Counted from the stretch's first letter, positions 11,785 through 23,912 are shown. The stretch is DNA of 64,000 bases from Bactericera cockerelli (GCA_024516035.1 CM044961.1:16605756-16669755), one strand, 5' to 3'. Program-made: numbers and translations. Notes: generated by a model not told the origin, from the letters alone.

Positions 11785-12357
11785 ATAATATCGATACCTT
11801 TTTGCCAAAATGTGAATTATCCAAAATTTCAATTTTCGTTTTATTTCAGATTCTTAATCAGTTTTAAAAGTTCTTTCGAATGAACTCACGGCCAAGTTTC
11901 TATGTAGTATAGTTTTAATTTTAAGTTTTCATTTTTTTGGTAAAAATTTGAGATTTATCCAGCTAAAACGTGAAAAGTTTTCGTTTTTTTCTTTTACATT
12001 ATACGAGAATGTGAAAAATCCGATAATATATCGATACCTTTTTGCCAAAATGTGAAATATTCAAAATTTCAATTTTCGTTTTATTTCAGTGTCGCTTTTC
12101 ACAATTGAGAGTTTGAAAAAGAATTCGCCAAAAAGTGAAAAACTCCATCTTTCTTTGTCTAAGTATTAGCCTTTCTTCCTAGTTTTTCTTTTCAGATGTT
12201 CTCATTACTATTTAAACATTAAAGGATTGTTATTAAAAAACAAAACAACAGGATTTTCAAAGTGCTATATACGATTCAGGGTTTCAAACTATCTCTGTCC
12301 GGATTCAATTTCCGCCGCAAAAACAAATGATGAATTTTGTGTATTCATTAATGTAAT

Positions 12358-13184
12358 AGGGCCCGCCAAAAAAAGGAGCCACTCAAAATATCTAGAGAAC
12401 GGATTAAATTTTTTAAAAATGCTAAAACACGTGTACCATTCTATAGCAGGGGAAACCTTTTCTACTAGGTATTGGTTTTTTATCATTACCAGGGGTGTCA
12501 ACTTTGGAATCTTAAAAGGAAGCACCATATTTGTAAGACATTTCCAAAAAGTAGTTGACATTAAAAGTATTTTAAGACAAGTTTTAGATTTCTAATCAAA
12601 ACAGGGCCGGAAATAACGTATGTATATTTTATTTCACAAGTTTCAGTATTTTTTTATAAGAAGTTAATTGTATATTTGAAAAAAAAAAAAAATAATAAAT
12701 AATAGATATGAATTTGTTGATTTGAAATAAAGAAATTTTCATGCCTTTTTGATACCGTTAGTTAGCTTTACCAAGGGATGTGTCAAGGGTCAACTTTTTT
12801 TCAATAATGTAAAAACCATTCTTTTGTTTCAATTACAAAGACATGTGTTTAACAATTTTTACAAAAATACAATTAATTTATTTTATAAACTTACTGAAAC
12901 CTGTGAAATGAAATGTACGATATCTCCGACCCTGTTATGATTAAAAATCTCAAACTTGTGTTAAAATAATTTTAATGTCAACTTCTTTTCAAAAATGTAT
13001 TTTAAATAGGGATATTTCATTTACGATTCCAAAGTTGACTCCCTTGGTAATAATAAAAAAAAATCAGAACCTAATAGTTAAAGTTTCCCCTCGATATAAT
13101 TATACAGGTTCTTTTTCAGCATTTTTAAAAATTAAACCGTTCTCTAGATATTTCGAGTTGCTCCTTTTTTCTGGCGGACCCTGT
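12358..13184. mobile_element. ~830-bp element with ~230-bp inverted arms
   Basis: GGGCCCGCCAAAAAAAGGAG...CTAGAGAACGG at the left matches inverted CCGTTCTCTAG...CTGGCGGACCC at the right. The homology continues inward to TTAATGTCAACT (12960 region). It is nested inside the 11785-15279 element. Confidence 0.65.
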
Positions 13185-13559
13185 ATGAAAAAGTAATAAT
13201 CCCTAAAAAAAACCCCCTTCGCGGTATAAAAATTACCCGCCCAGTTGTCAGCCCAAAAATATCCTGAAATAATGTTTGGGATCCGCTTCATGTTTACATA
13301 GTCTCATGTACTATCGTTTATTATCTACTCGACATACCTACACTTAGAGCTATCTTATAGAGATAAGTTAGTATTAATCAAGTAGTTAGTATTTTCACAC
13401 GTTTTTGTATCTTTTCAAAAGGAAATAATATAGAAACATTTAGGGTAAACATTTGAAGTTTGTATTAGAAATACCCCCAGGCACCTTCTGACAAGAAATG
13501 TGTCTTCTTTAAATGCATACACACACAATCACACCAGTGCATTATCGCCCTACGATGTA

Positions 13560-14060
13560 CGTAAAAGTATTTTAGTCTGTTTGTACTGGTATGTCTATCT
13601 AAATGTCTGCCTGTATGTCTATGTGTCTGTTCTAGGCGCGGCCGGTGGGGAAATGTTTTGGGGGTACTGCATACCGGACTAAAGAATTTCTTTCAGTATC
13701 TAAAAAAAAAATTAAGTTTGTTTACCATGCTCTTTATAATAATTATGCATTAATTATTCTAGAAATGTGTGATAATTTTTATTGTGTATTGTGTACGACT
13801 TGAGAAAATCCTCTTTTTTTTATTTTTCGTCTGGGGGTGCTGGAGCTCCGCAGCTCCTTAGCACCGGCCGCGCCTGGTCTGTTCATATGTCTGAACGTAA
13901 GTATGTTTGTATGTCTGTCTGTTTGTCTATGTGTATGTCTACTCAGTGATAAAATAATATGCTTCACTTTACAATCAAAATAACACCTCAAGAGGTTATA
14001 TCCATCAAATAATTATGTCTGCCTGTATGTCCGTCTTTTGTCTATCCGTAGGTCTGTCTG
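13560..14060. repeat. Degenerate (TGTC)n tracts and GC-rich element fragment
   Basis: Runs of TGTCTGTCTG/TATGTCT type flank two inverted copies of a GC-rich block (GGCGCGGCCGGTG near 13636; inverse near 13860). A related full block is at 16235-16490 (GGAGCTGCGGAACTGCAG ... CGCCCGCGCC). Confidence 0.55.
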
Positions 14061-14744
14061 TCTGTTTATATGTTTTTTTGTACTTAATGATGAATGTGCT
14101 TGACTACGAATAAAAGGGCGACTCATAATTATATATACATCAAAGAATTATGTCTGTTTTTACTCATTGATGAATTGTATTTTTCATTACAATTAAAATT
14201 ACACCTCAAACGTCTATATCGGTAAAGTTTTCTGGAAAATATAAGATTTCTATTAATATTGGTACATCAATTAGCGGGTTTTTTGGAATTATGGGGCTGA
14301 AGTGCCCATTTTGGGGCTATATAAGTACTCAAAAGCACACCTGCCATCAGAGACGAGAAAAACAAGATCAAATTCATACATCAAAATTGGCCCAGTGGTT
14401 TAGGCTGTAGTCCGGTCAAGATCGAATAAGAACATCAAGCAGCAGAAAATGAAAAATGGTTTTTTTCACCATTGATTATCTCCGGTTTAAATCAAGCGTT
14501 TTTGATGATTCTCTTATTAATCTTCATTCGAAAGCTTGCTTCTTTTCAGTAAATAATTCATCCTTTGTAGTGTTTCAGTTTTCATTCATCCTTTGTAGTT
14601 ATTCCGATAGAGAGGCGTGAAATTGGTGCGCTCTTTTTAATTTTTGACTTGGCTTTGCGGAACGCCATCGCGTTCTTTAATAATGATCATTATTACAGTT
14701 ACTATACGCACAAAGTATGCACTATTTATTCTTCTTCTATGTCG

Positions 14745-14965
14745 CTTTTCACAAATTTATTGTATTCGATATGGCACTTTTTACATTTTATGTAAACCAC
14801 TTTTACTTAAAACCCAAAAAATCGGGCGTTTTTCACATTCTGGTTTAGCAGGCTGAGGAATAGGAGTGGACTTTTCACATTTTGGCTAAACTATCTTTAC
14901 TTAAAACCCGAAAAATCGGGCGTTTTTCACATTCTGGTTAGTAAACTGAAGAACAAGAGTGGACA
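14745..14965. repeat. Two-copy tandem repeat (~115 bp)
   Basis: TTTTACTTAAAACCC, AAAAAATCGGGCGTTTTTCA and CATTCTGGTTTAG recur once, within the right half of the 11785-15279 element. Confidence 0.7.
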
Positions 14966-15439
14966 ATTCACTTTTTGGCTAATACTTAAACAAAGAAAGA
15001 TGGAGTTTTTCACTTTTTGGCGAATTCTTTTTCAACCTCTCAATTGTGAAAAGCGACACTATCTCAATAAATAAAGGCATTTCGCAGTTGAAATTATCAG
15101 GAATATTTTAAGCAAACAGTTTCAAGTATTATATCCAAATTTGGTATAAATCGTACGTAGGACAACTGAGTAATGAAACTTTTTTTGAAAAAAACAACTT
15201 TTTATTTTTTCAAACCTCTCTCCTGAAAAATTTGATTTTGGCGCAATTCACATTTTGGCAAAAAGGTATCGATATTATGTATATGACAATAATTACTAGC
15301 TACATACTCGTAGGCACACACAGCGTATCAAGCTCGCAAACAGACGTGTTAACCATAGCACAATGTTCATACAATTAGCATGGTGTATTCTCGTATGTGG
15401 TCAGGCAAATTAGAGACACGGTAATTGCCACATGGACGG

Positions 15440-15780
15440 AACATAAGGTGGGTCCCCCGACCACCTGATTGACCCTGGAGACCCTGGTCCCTGTTCTGAA
15501 GTTGTGTGAGGAATATTAGATGGGTCCTCTGATTACCTGTTAGACCCTGTCTTGAAGTGTAAGGAATATAAGATGGGTCCTCTGATTGCCTGATAGACCA
15601 TGTCCTGAAGTGTAAAGAATATTAGATGGGTTCTCTGACCGCCTGATAGACCCTTTCCTGAAGTGTAAGGAATATAAGATGGGTCTCTGATTGCCTGAGA
15701 GACCCTGTCCTGAAGTGTAAGGAATGTTATATGGGTCCTCTGATTGCCTGTTAGACCCTATGTTGAACTGTAAGGATGTC
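15440..15780 (+). repeat. ~55-bp minisatellite, about 6 copies
   Basis: Degenerate units of the form TGAAGTGTAAGGAATATAA, GATGGGTCCTCTGATTGCCT, GATAGACCCTGTCC. It lies in intronic or intergenic DNA between Kir gene 1 and the acidic exon, with no gene at its edges. Confidence 0.85.
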
Positions 15781-17968
15781 TGAAATCTAAAGCAGGAGAA
15801 GATAGTTTCCTGGAGAAGACTAAAAGACGTTAATCTTTTCCTAGCTCCTCTGCTCTAAATTGAAATTATTGATAAAAATAACTTTGAATTTGACTGAATT
15901 GAATGAAATGCCGTTAAAAGATGAGGTTACTGCCCTTGATCAGGGTTTTTTACTTAACTTATCCTGTGAATAAAAAATATTGATTGATTTTTCCATCTTA
16001 TTTCATCCCTGATAATATCTTCCCTCTCCAAGCGCTGTTGATTCTATATTCTCTAGATGAGTCCTTCGATGGCTAAGGTACTGAACGGATTGAGGAGGAA
16101 TTTTGGTCACCTGAAGTGAAAAATGTCAAGGGCTCTTCTCATGTCTCTGGTGTTATAAAGTTATGTAGGGTCTAACGGACTCTAACGTAATACAGTCAAA
16201 CCTGGATATTAGAGGTAAAATAACTGGATATAAGAGAAACCTAAGGAGCTGCGGAACTGCAGCATCCCCAGACGAAAAAGAACAATAGACAATTTTCTTA
16301 AGTCCTAGCTCGTATAAACAATGAAAATCATCACATATTTCCAGAATATTGCATGGATAATTATTACGATTAGCATGGTAAACAAACTCAAACTCTTTAA
16401 ATATTGAAAGGCGACTCTATCCCTTTTTAGTCCGGTTTATGTGGCAGCACCCACAAAACATTTTCCCACCGCCCGCGCCTGAAGAAAAACAATTTCTGGT
16501 CCCCCAAGTTCTTTTATATCTAGGTTCGACTGTACATATAGGTATAGGTGCCCAGGATACCCCAGGTTACACTACTTCTGCTGAAATTCTTTGAAGGTGA
16601 AGGAAATAAATTTCACAAGATTGTGGTTTCTGAAAACAGCTCTAGTTTAACCGCTTAAGTGTATGAGATCTATACAATATTTTCGTCCATAAAAATAAGC
16701 GTAGTTTTTTCTTCTCCTGCAAAATTGCGAAACACAATTTTATTTTCCCATCAGCTGAAAACAGGACGTCTTTTTTGGGCTGACTGTGTTTAGCTAATTG
16801 ATAACTTGCCATGTACGAGTTTCCTGTGTTACAGCATAGGAGAGCACCTTGGTATAATTATCAGCAATTTACATGAATGGATGGTGCTAATTAATATTTA
16901 TTAAACATGGCACATACTATTATCTAGTGTAGCTATCCCAGTGAGGTCAGACGGGATCTAATAGATTCTGCAGTCATTAGACAGTATCTAGAGAGAGAAA
17001 AGATAGAAAAAGGAGGACGCCCTAGACAGAAACAAGTGGAGAAAAAGGCTTCATTAAGTCAACGCTGACCACAAGTAGATTTGGGAAAAATGGAGTGAAG
17101 ATATATGAGGAGGGTACCTACTACATAGGTAGCTCCTACCATAGGGGCATGAATAAAGCCCGGAACACTGAACATTGTTCTTGGACAAGTGAGAGAAAAT
17201 ACCATCGACTATTATAAATGTGGTCTATGGACAAGTTGGACATGAAGAGTGAGCAAGTCATTATTGATACCATGCATGGCGCTTCTTGCTGATCTGCACC
17301 AAACTTGGTATTATCAAAAAAGACTTACCACTGTGAAAAATTATATTATCTGTTTGAACAATTTGGTCTCAATAGTCCTGAATCAGTATCCTTTCAGGTT
17401 CACTTTGTATGTCAAGTCTCTAATCAAAATCTCCAGTTTTCTGAGAACCCATGCAGTTGCTCTTCTATTTGACTTCACACATGGCTCAACTATATTAATA
17501 CTATAGTAAATCGTAAAACTATCCACTACCAGTTTATGTCGCACCTTTTTGATTATCCAAGTGGAATATTTATGAAATATACATACATGCACGGTATAAA
17601 TAGATGCAAATTTTATTACAAACCAATAAATTGTTGTCATGCATCACGAGGTGTCATGCAGCAGTAAAATTGAATGTCAATTTGACTGCTAATAAATCAC
17701 AACTTCGTAATTTATTCGTAGCCCACACTTCCCTATGACATCTTGTGATTAAACTGTTTAATTAGATTTCGCTTCGTGCCAAATAATAAGATCACTCATG
17801 TATGGTTTGATCAATAATTAAGGTTGGTTCATGCAAACGCTGGGTTCGTATCCAGAATCTGTATAACCTTAGCTTGGGTGGAAGAATCGTGGTTTTAATA
17901 CACATTATACAAAACCTCCATAGGTAATTTATTAATTTTTATATAATAATAATAATAATAATAGTAGT
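15781..17968. other. Non-coding DNA with repeat fragments
   Basis: Contains the GC-rich repeat block 16235-16490 (related to 13632-13880) and CTGGATATAAGAGAAA fragments near 16215. The rest shows no gene or recognisable element. Confidence 0.45.
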
Positions 17969-18228
17969 AGTCACTGTGGCAGAGCGAGTTAGCGCGCTAG
18001 GCATTGCACACATGGTGACCTGGGTTCGATTCCCAGCGGGGGAGGATTTTTTCTGCTCTGTACTTGGATGTTCGGGGTCCACTCATACCTCGTGAGGAAA
18101 AATGAGTAGCTGCTTTAATGTGAAGCAGCGACCAGTGGCAGAATCTTAGGCAAAAAAATAATACAAGATATTGTAAATTAAAGTGGTAAAGTCCTATGAT
18201 TCTGCGCTACCCACTAAAATTGTGACAT
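17969..18228 (+). mobile_element. tRNA-derived SINE (family B)
   Basis: Head GTCACTGTGGCAGAGCGAGT (A box), CATTGCACACATGGTGACC, B box GGGTTCGATTCCC, then the TTTTCTGCTCTGTACTTGGA body and a tail with GATTCTGCGCTACCCAC. It is preceded by a (TAA)n tract. Confidence 0.75.
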
Positions 18229-19665
18229 AATAATATTTTATATAGTTATTCTAATTACAGCCGTATTAATGATCATGATCAGATTTCGAAATTATTTTAT
18301 TATACGCAAAGTATTTGAAATGATGTTCTGTAAACGTAGTAACGGTGCAATGTCTTAAATATCTATGGTCTTCTCGGGCTATTTTTAGAACACACGTACA
18401 TTGATATTTTGTCTCAGTAACTGTTCTTCTCTGGACCTGGTTTCACCATCACCATCTCTTCGTTCATTCATTAAGTATTGAACAAGTTGAACCCCTTGAT
18501 AATAGCGACAGTGAACTCTCATGTCTCCCCCTATTACCTGACCTGATACCCGAAAGGTATTTAATTCTTGACTTTTGGGAGAGGCACTCGAAGATTTATG
18601 ATGTAGGTGTTAAACTGGATACGAAGAAATATATTATTTGTGCTCATTTCTATAATTATCTGTCATATAAATACATAGTAATTATACATAATTACAAGAA
18701 TAAAATTATAACCTACGTAAAAATTAGCTGCTGGTTTTTAAATTGGAAGAGAGAGTTTAGCTCTCCACCTTTTCCAAAACCTACTTGCGATTGGCGCTGT
18801 CTTTGTAATGCGTTATACCAGTCTTATCATGCATTTGTCCTAAGATTGTCTGGAGCATCCTCTCTATTTCGCCTCATATCTATCAAATACTTTTCTCTCC
18901 ACCGAAGCTTGGGCCTCCTTCTTTTCTCCTTTACCCACCTCAAGTTATTCAATTTTCATGCTTACATTGTTTTGATCTCTTCTCTCAATGAACCCAAACA
19001 ATCCCCAGTTTCTTAGTTCTAGTTGATTTTTGTTGGTAGGTGAGAAACACGTTAAAGAATCCTGTAGATGTGATCAAAGCTCCTAAAACTGGTTCCATCA
19101 ATCTCACTGGTAGAATGTTTTCGTTTGGCCTAAATAAAATATATTTTTTATGTACATTTATTTAAAGAGAGGACTGTAACACTCAAAGTCCTTGCCATAG
19201 CCTGGATATTTCTAATAATATTAATGTTGTACTCCTGGCAGTCTTCCTGACTGCTGTAGGATTGGTATGTATCATGGGATGAATAATAATGATTGCAAAC
19301 GAAAATGGAACGAGTTCGCATTAATCATTTCTGTTGCATCAAGTACATGTATTTCTATGTCTGTATTGAATAACATGAAGATGTTTTGATTCAGATTGAC
19401 TGTATTGTCTGCATTGTTATCAAACATCTTGATATTGAGACTGATTCTAGATCTTCAATGATAGATTCCGTGTTTTCTTCTTCTTGCTGTATTTTTGTTG
19501 TTTTGCCTATGACTTATAATGTTTAAAAGACGGGGGTTTTTGGCATCCTGGATGCCCTAAATGTTTTGCAATACTTAAATATCTTTTGATCTATTATAGA
19601 TGTAGTAGGTGATTATTACATGTTTGTGATGGTAAACAGTGCCTCACTACTTGTCTTGTTAATTT
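18229..19665. other. Non-coding DNA, possible old LINE fragment
   Basis: 18720-18960 resembles 25260-25600 (TTTTCCAAAACCTACTTGCG, CTCTCCACCGAAGCTTGGGC), suggesting an old minus-strand retrotransposon. Nothing else supported. Confidence 0.35.
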
Positions 19666-19799
19666 TAGGGCGGAATTAATAGACGTTTTTGTTATACCTC
19701 TGTGGCGCTAAGTCACCGATTGCGTACTGTGTAAGATAGGGAAAACGGACACTTACCAACGACTTAAGTTATTGATGTTGTCTATTAATTCCGCCCTTA
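19666..19799. mobile_element. ~130-bp MITE, third copy
   Basis: Bounded by TTAGGGCGGAATTAATAGAC and its inverse ending CCGCCCTTAA. The interior is the same as at 7005-7302. It lies 50 bp from the donor of the acidic exon at 19851. Confidence 0.75.
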
Positions 19800-19850
19800 A
19801 TGTCATGTAGGAGTCAAAAAGTCATTAAAATTCCAGAAACATTGGCTTAC

Positions 19851-20308
19851 CTGTGATGAAAGTTGAAAGACGTGTTGATGGAGCTGCTCTGACTGCCGGC
19901 TCTGACTATGATGGGTGGTGACAGGAGCGTGTTCACTATTTGCCTCTCTATGATGTACTCCGCATTGAGTTCATCTGCCATCTGGTCGTCCGTGTCGTCT
20001 ATTGCAATCCTCTCCGCATTGTCGCTACTCTCAAACCCTTCAACATCTTCATCCACCTCGTCATCAAACATCTCCTCCTCGGCTTTGGACGCTCTCTTGT
20101 GGCGGTACTGGGCGAGCGTGTTTTCACTTTTGCTTTTCACGTCTTTGAGTTCGTTCAGTCGTGGGTTGGAGTCTGTCAGGAGCTGGTCAGTGATGAGATC
20201 GTCGTAGGATTTGAACAGCTTGTCTGAGTCAGTGGGAGATTTCTTCTGTGCCGGTAGGATGATGTTTTTGGCGTAGTGCCGTTTACCCGGAAGGAGACGT
20301 TCATCCAT
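19851..20308 (-). CDS. Acidic exon between the two Kir cores, owner unresolved
   Basis: Open from ATG (20308, context CACAATGG) for 152 codons plus two bases to a strong donor CACAG/GTAAGCC. The protein is hydrophilic: MDERLLPGKRHYAKNI at the start, KRASKAEEEMFDDEVDEDVE in the middle, then an Asp-rich part and serine-rich end. There are no membrane segments and I recognise no domain. A possible acceptor (TTTTACAACAG) lies 10 bases before the ATG. Two readings: (1) an upstream N-terminal exon of Kir gene 1, since its phase-2 end can join in frame upstream of MAQPADV via a weak TATAG acceptor; (2) a late C-terminal tail exon of Kir gene 2, after the exon lost in the gap, since Kir tails are often acidic. 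It is very likely coding because of the long open frame, the GC rise and the donor. Confidence 0.65.
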
Positions 20309-20968
20309 TGTGTCTTTTCTGTTGTAAAATTAGACTAATATACATTCATTTGGTTGGACATTTGACTTTAAATTATATAGTTTTTGGTTGAAATGGATCA
20401 TTTTTAATAGAGGTATTTTTGTTCTTGTTGTTACAACCTAATCCAAAGGCATTTTAGGTACCAGTGTAGTACAGAAATAGGGAGCAATATAGGTGTTGTT
20501 TATGAATGGTGTAGTAAAAATCTATCGTGCCTGTTGACCTTGAACGTCTTATTATCTCGTTCTGTATTCACGTCACACTGGAACTAAGGTTTGACACAGA
20601 GTCAGAAACATTAGGCACTCAAAAAATCTTAATTAACGATAACGGTCAAACAACGTTTGTGTTTTGGTGTGTGATATGACTGTGTAAGGTGTTTTGTTTC
20701 ATTGTTAATAATCATGATATGTAATGGAAATTAAAGGACTCGAAGTCCCACTAGAAATCAAAGAACATGATAGTACGGATTTTGGCTATAAGGTTAATTA
20801 GGTGATTTTTATTTTATTTATTTTGCAATTTACAACAACAAAAAATATTTCTGGAAACTACGCAAGAAATATTTATTTATTATTAATCTCATCAATATAA
20901 TGACGAAATGCTTGTCGTTTAACATCCGTTTGAAAAACTCTTCAATTTTTGGAACCTAGAAAACTTAC

Positions 20969-21068
20969 NNNNNNNNNNNNNNNNNNNNNNNNNNNNNNNN
21001 NNNNNNNNNNNNNNNNNNNNNNNNNNNNNNNNNNNNNNNNNNNNNNNNNNNNNNNNNNNNNNNNNNNN
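20969..21068. other. Assembly gap (100 N)
   Basis: Exactly 100 N, so probably a placeholder of unknown true size. On the minus strand the first bases after the gap are GTAAGTTTTC (20968 downward), a perfect 5' splice site touching the gap. The missing sequence therefore probably contains the Kir gene 2 exon that continues after RKK at 21149, including the G-loop and CSA region, which is nowhere else in the window. Confidence 0.95.
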
Positions 21069-21148
21069 AATATTGTACAAATTTCCTTTTTGATTTCCTG
21101 AATCTTTACAAAAGTCTTAGAAAAAAAATAGATAAAAAAAATCTTCAC

Positions 21149-21423
21149 CTTCTTCCGTATGAGCTGCGCGCGCACATGCGCCTCAATGATGTGAGATCGC
21201 CGCATGTCTCCCACCCTGAACATCAAGCAGAGCTCGCCGTCCCGCTGGCAGATCACCGCGTTCCTGCTAAACAGGAGGGTCTGGGTTCGTTTCTTGGGCC
21301 GGGAGAGTTTGGCGAACACGATGCCCACCATGAAGGCCTGGATCATGACTCCGGTGATGCTCTGCAGGCAGAGGATGAATATCGCCTCCGGGCACTCCTC
21401 CGTCACTTGTTTGTTGCCGTAGC
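21149..21423 (-). CDS. Kir gene 2, filter YG, M2 and proximal C-terminal exon
   Basis: Acceptor CCCTCAG, then two bases completing Gly, then YGNKQVTEECPEAIFILCLQ (filter end and M2 start), SITGVMIQAFMVGIVFAKL, the basic PIP2-contact segment SRPKKRTQTLLFS, NAVICQRDGELCLMFRVGD and SHIIEAHVRAQLIRKK, ending at donor AAG/GTGAAG. It is 275 nt with 91 intact codons. This closely resembles insect Irk1/Irk2-type channels. Gln occupies the M2 rectification-controller position. The expected continuation is not seen between here and the gap. The phase-1 join to the pore exon rebuilds TIGYGNK exactly, which fixes both splice sites. Confidence 0.95.
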
Positions 21424-21510
21424 CTGAGGGAGTTAGATTAGAAGGGAGTTAGATTAGAAGTATAGTCGTTATTCATTGTGAGTATAGTGACGAAGTATAA
21501 TTATTTAGAC

Positions 21511-23190
21511 CGTCGCACAGAGAGGTATTTTTCAAATCTGGGGGGACAAAATTATTTTTTGGTGAAAATAGGCTCCAATACTGCTAAAAAGTTCTTTTAA
21601 CCCTATAGGGGTTAAAAAAAACTTTTTAGCATTCCTCTGAGCAAATTACCTTTCTAGTAGGCTGCTACCTACTTGTAGCAGCATTGGAGCGGCCGAATAT
21701 TTGCGTATTTTTATCACTATTCTTTTGTTGGTGTTGATGATGATGATGATGATGATGAAGGAAAATAAAAAAAGAAACAACAATTTTATACAAAACGCAA
21801 AATGGAATTTTATTTTATGTATAGGTATCATATTTTACATACAAGCTATCATTCGTCGTCGTCTTCTTCTTCTTCTTCTGAGTGGAAATCATGGAGTGGT
21901 AAATGATCAGACGCAGACAACATCTCTATTATCTCTCTTGATAAGGGCTGAGAGTATTTGTTGCGGTGAGGTCGCATCCCTGTCATCAGAGGGTCCAAGT
22001 TGAGCAGAGATACCTTTCCCTTTGAAGCAATGTAGGCTTTCTTTTTTTTTTTTGTTGCTCGTTTTGGAGTGGAAGTCAAGTCTTTGAGCAGTAAAGATGC
22101 ATCTCGTTTTCCTTCGGGGGGGAAATAATGTAGGTGGGTTTTAATTTAAGTATAATTTCAGTCGGTAGTAGGTAGTAGGCACCAAGTATCATTATTTGGT
22201 TAAAACAAACGAAAGATTAAGATTTTTAAACTTAAACATGGTATACAAGCCCCTAATTACATATTTAGGTTCCTCTAAGAAATGTCAGCGAACAACTTCT
22301 TCGGACGTCCGGGTCCTTCTGATTATGGACTTATATCTCGTCATGACTTGCGTTTCCGTATCGGGTCTTCATATCTGATTTCAAACGTCTTATGTCTCTT
22401 TTGAATTAAGTTAATTCATCTTCTAAGAATGGTCCGAGATTCAGCAAAAACTCTTCCATTTGATCAAGCTTCTCATCCATGTGACCCCTCCAGACTCAAT
22501 ACCTTATTGAAAGAGGTGTATTCTACTGATGAGTTGACACTCAGATGCATCTAAGATTTAATTAATAATATTTAACATTATACGATTACATCTAAACTAA
22601 ATAATAGTAAAACTCGAAATTTTCTGATCCAGAGGTTGCTCTAGTTTTTGGCACTTTTTAAAAAAAATCGCACCGATTCGCACCCAAGTTTTTAGTTAAA
22701 TTAAAACCAAGAAAATTACGCATTCAGTGATACCCATATCATAGCCGAACAAAGCTGGGAACTACTACTTTTACACCTTTGAAATTTAAATTTTGAAAAA
22801 AATTGCCTCGAAAAAGGGCCATTATAAAATTAATCGTAGAACATCAAGTATTTGATCTATGAACTTAAACTCTTATGAAATAAGAGCATATTTACCTACT
22901 TCAACAGCCTTCATCGTTATTGTGACGAAAAAAATATTTAAAGCAAAGAAACTAAGGTATCAAGATTGACGTCTCACTCCTCAACTAGGGAACTACTACA
23001 AGCAATAAACATTCGGACAACTTGAGAGTGACCGTGTATTAAAAGTATAAAAGCTAGATAATTAAACTTGCTATATTAAAATGCACTAGGGTCTTGGCTA
23101 CCTGTGCATATAAGTTAAATCATCCCAGGGTCGATTTCATAAAAAACCTTTATGTCCCCCCAGATTTGAAAAATACCTCTCTGTGCGTCG
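21511..23190. mobile_element. ~1.7-kb TIR element carrying a small ORF
   Basis: CGTCGCACAGAGAGGTATTT...CTGGGGGGAC (21511-21546) is matched inverted at 23155-23190, with one mismatch near the end. The interior is unrelated to its flanks. It lies in Kir gene 2, between the pore exon and the M2 exon. A minus-strand ORF (21849-22160) lies inside. The superfamily is not determined. Confidence 0.65.
21849..22160 (-). CDS. Unassigned ~100-codon ORF fragment inside a TIR element
   Basis: Minus-strand frame, open from upstream of an internal ATG: ...YFPPEGKRDASLLLKDL, STPKRATKKKKKAYIASKGK, VSLLNLDPLMTGMRPHRNKY, SREIIEMLSASDHLPLHDF, then SEEEEEDDDE and a stop. A basic segment is followed by a hydrophilic and then acidic tail, with natural-looking residue use. 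AATAAA lies 35-45 nt after the stop. No acceptor is obvious upstream. I do not recognise the family. It could be the 3' end of a transposon gene or a captured host exon. Confidence 0.4.
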
Positions 23191-23534
23191 CGTCGTGTCG
23201 CGTCGGCTCGAGACATAGAGTCCCACTACGCTAATAAAAGTGGGACTGAAGAGTTCACACAAAATATCATAATATTATTAGGCCTATATTATGCTTCTTA
23301 GCCTAAAGATTATTATTATGCCTATTAGACATACTTACTTACTTACTTTCCGTGTCCATGTGTGATGTCATGGTGGTGGAAGGATTGATATGGGTGAACC
23401 CTTTGGACGCCCAGAACCATTGTTCTGGGCTCCTTCCATGTCCAGTGTGTAGTGTATGTGTAGTTTGTTGAAATTATGCACTTAAAACTGACAATTTTAG
23501 AAATATTTCGTACAATTTGACATAATAACCATAA

Positions 23535-23645
23535 TAATAAAAAGGGAGTAGACCAGCAGTCTGGCTGGGGGACTATAAACAGAGAGTAGACCAGCAGTTT
23601 GACTGGGGGACTATAAACAGGGAATAGACCAGCATTGACTTGGTT
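23535..23645. repeat. ~50-bp block in tandem (AGTAGACCAGCAG family)
   Basis: About 2.5 copies of AGTAGACCAGCAGT.TG.CT GGGGGACTATAAACAG. It is related to the start of the 27524-27793 insert. Confidence 0.65.
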
Positions 23646-23912
23646 CTGGGAGCCCTTGTCAATTATTAGCCTCCTTGTAAAGACACTGGTAGAAGTGCTG
23701 AGTCATTCCTTCACTGTCTGGCTACCATCGTTTACGATGACGCCACCATATGATGATGATTAGACAGATGGATTCACACCTAGGTACTCATTATATGGAT
23801 AGCCATGATTTTATTGATACATTTTAAAAGCTTTTGATTGATTTTTTTATCTCCATAATCGCATATAACTGCCATTGGTTATATGTTTGGCAACTATTTT
23901 TTTTCCGACACG

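Larger units (their letters stand above)
11785..15279. mobile_element. ~3.5-kb nested TIR element
   Basis: The plus-strand start ATAATATCGATACCTTTTTG is matched inverted at 15258-15279. An inner block (GTCGCTTTTCACAATTGAGA ... to 12171) is matched inverted at 14978-15060. The left arm is present twice (11785 and 12025). No transposase frame is recognisable. It holds the 12358-13184 element and the tetranucleotide tracts at 13560-14060. Confidence 0.6.
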
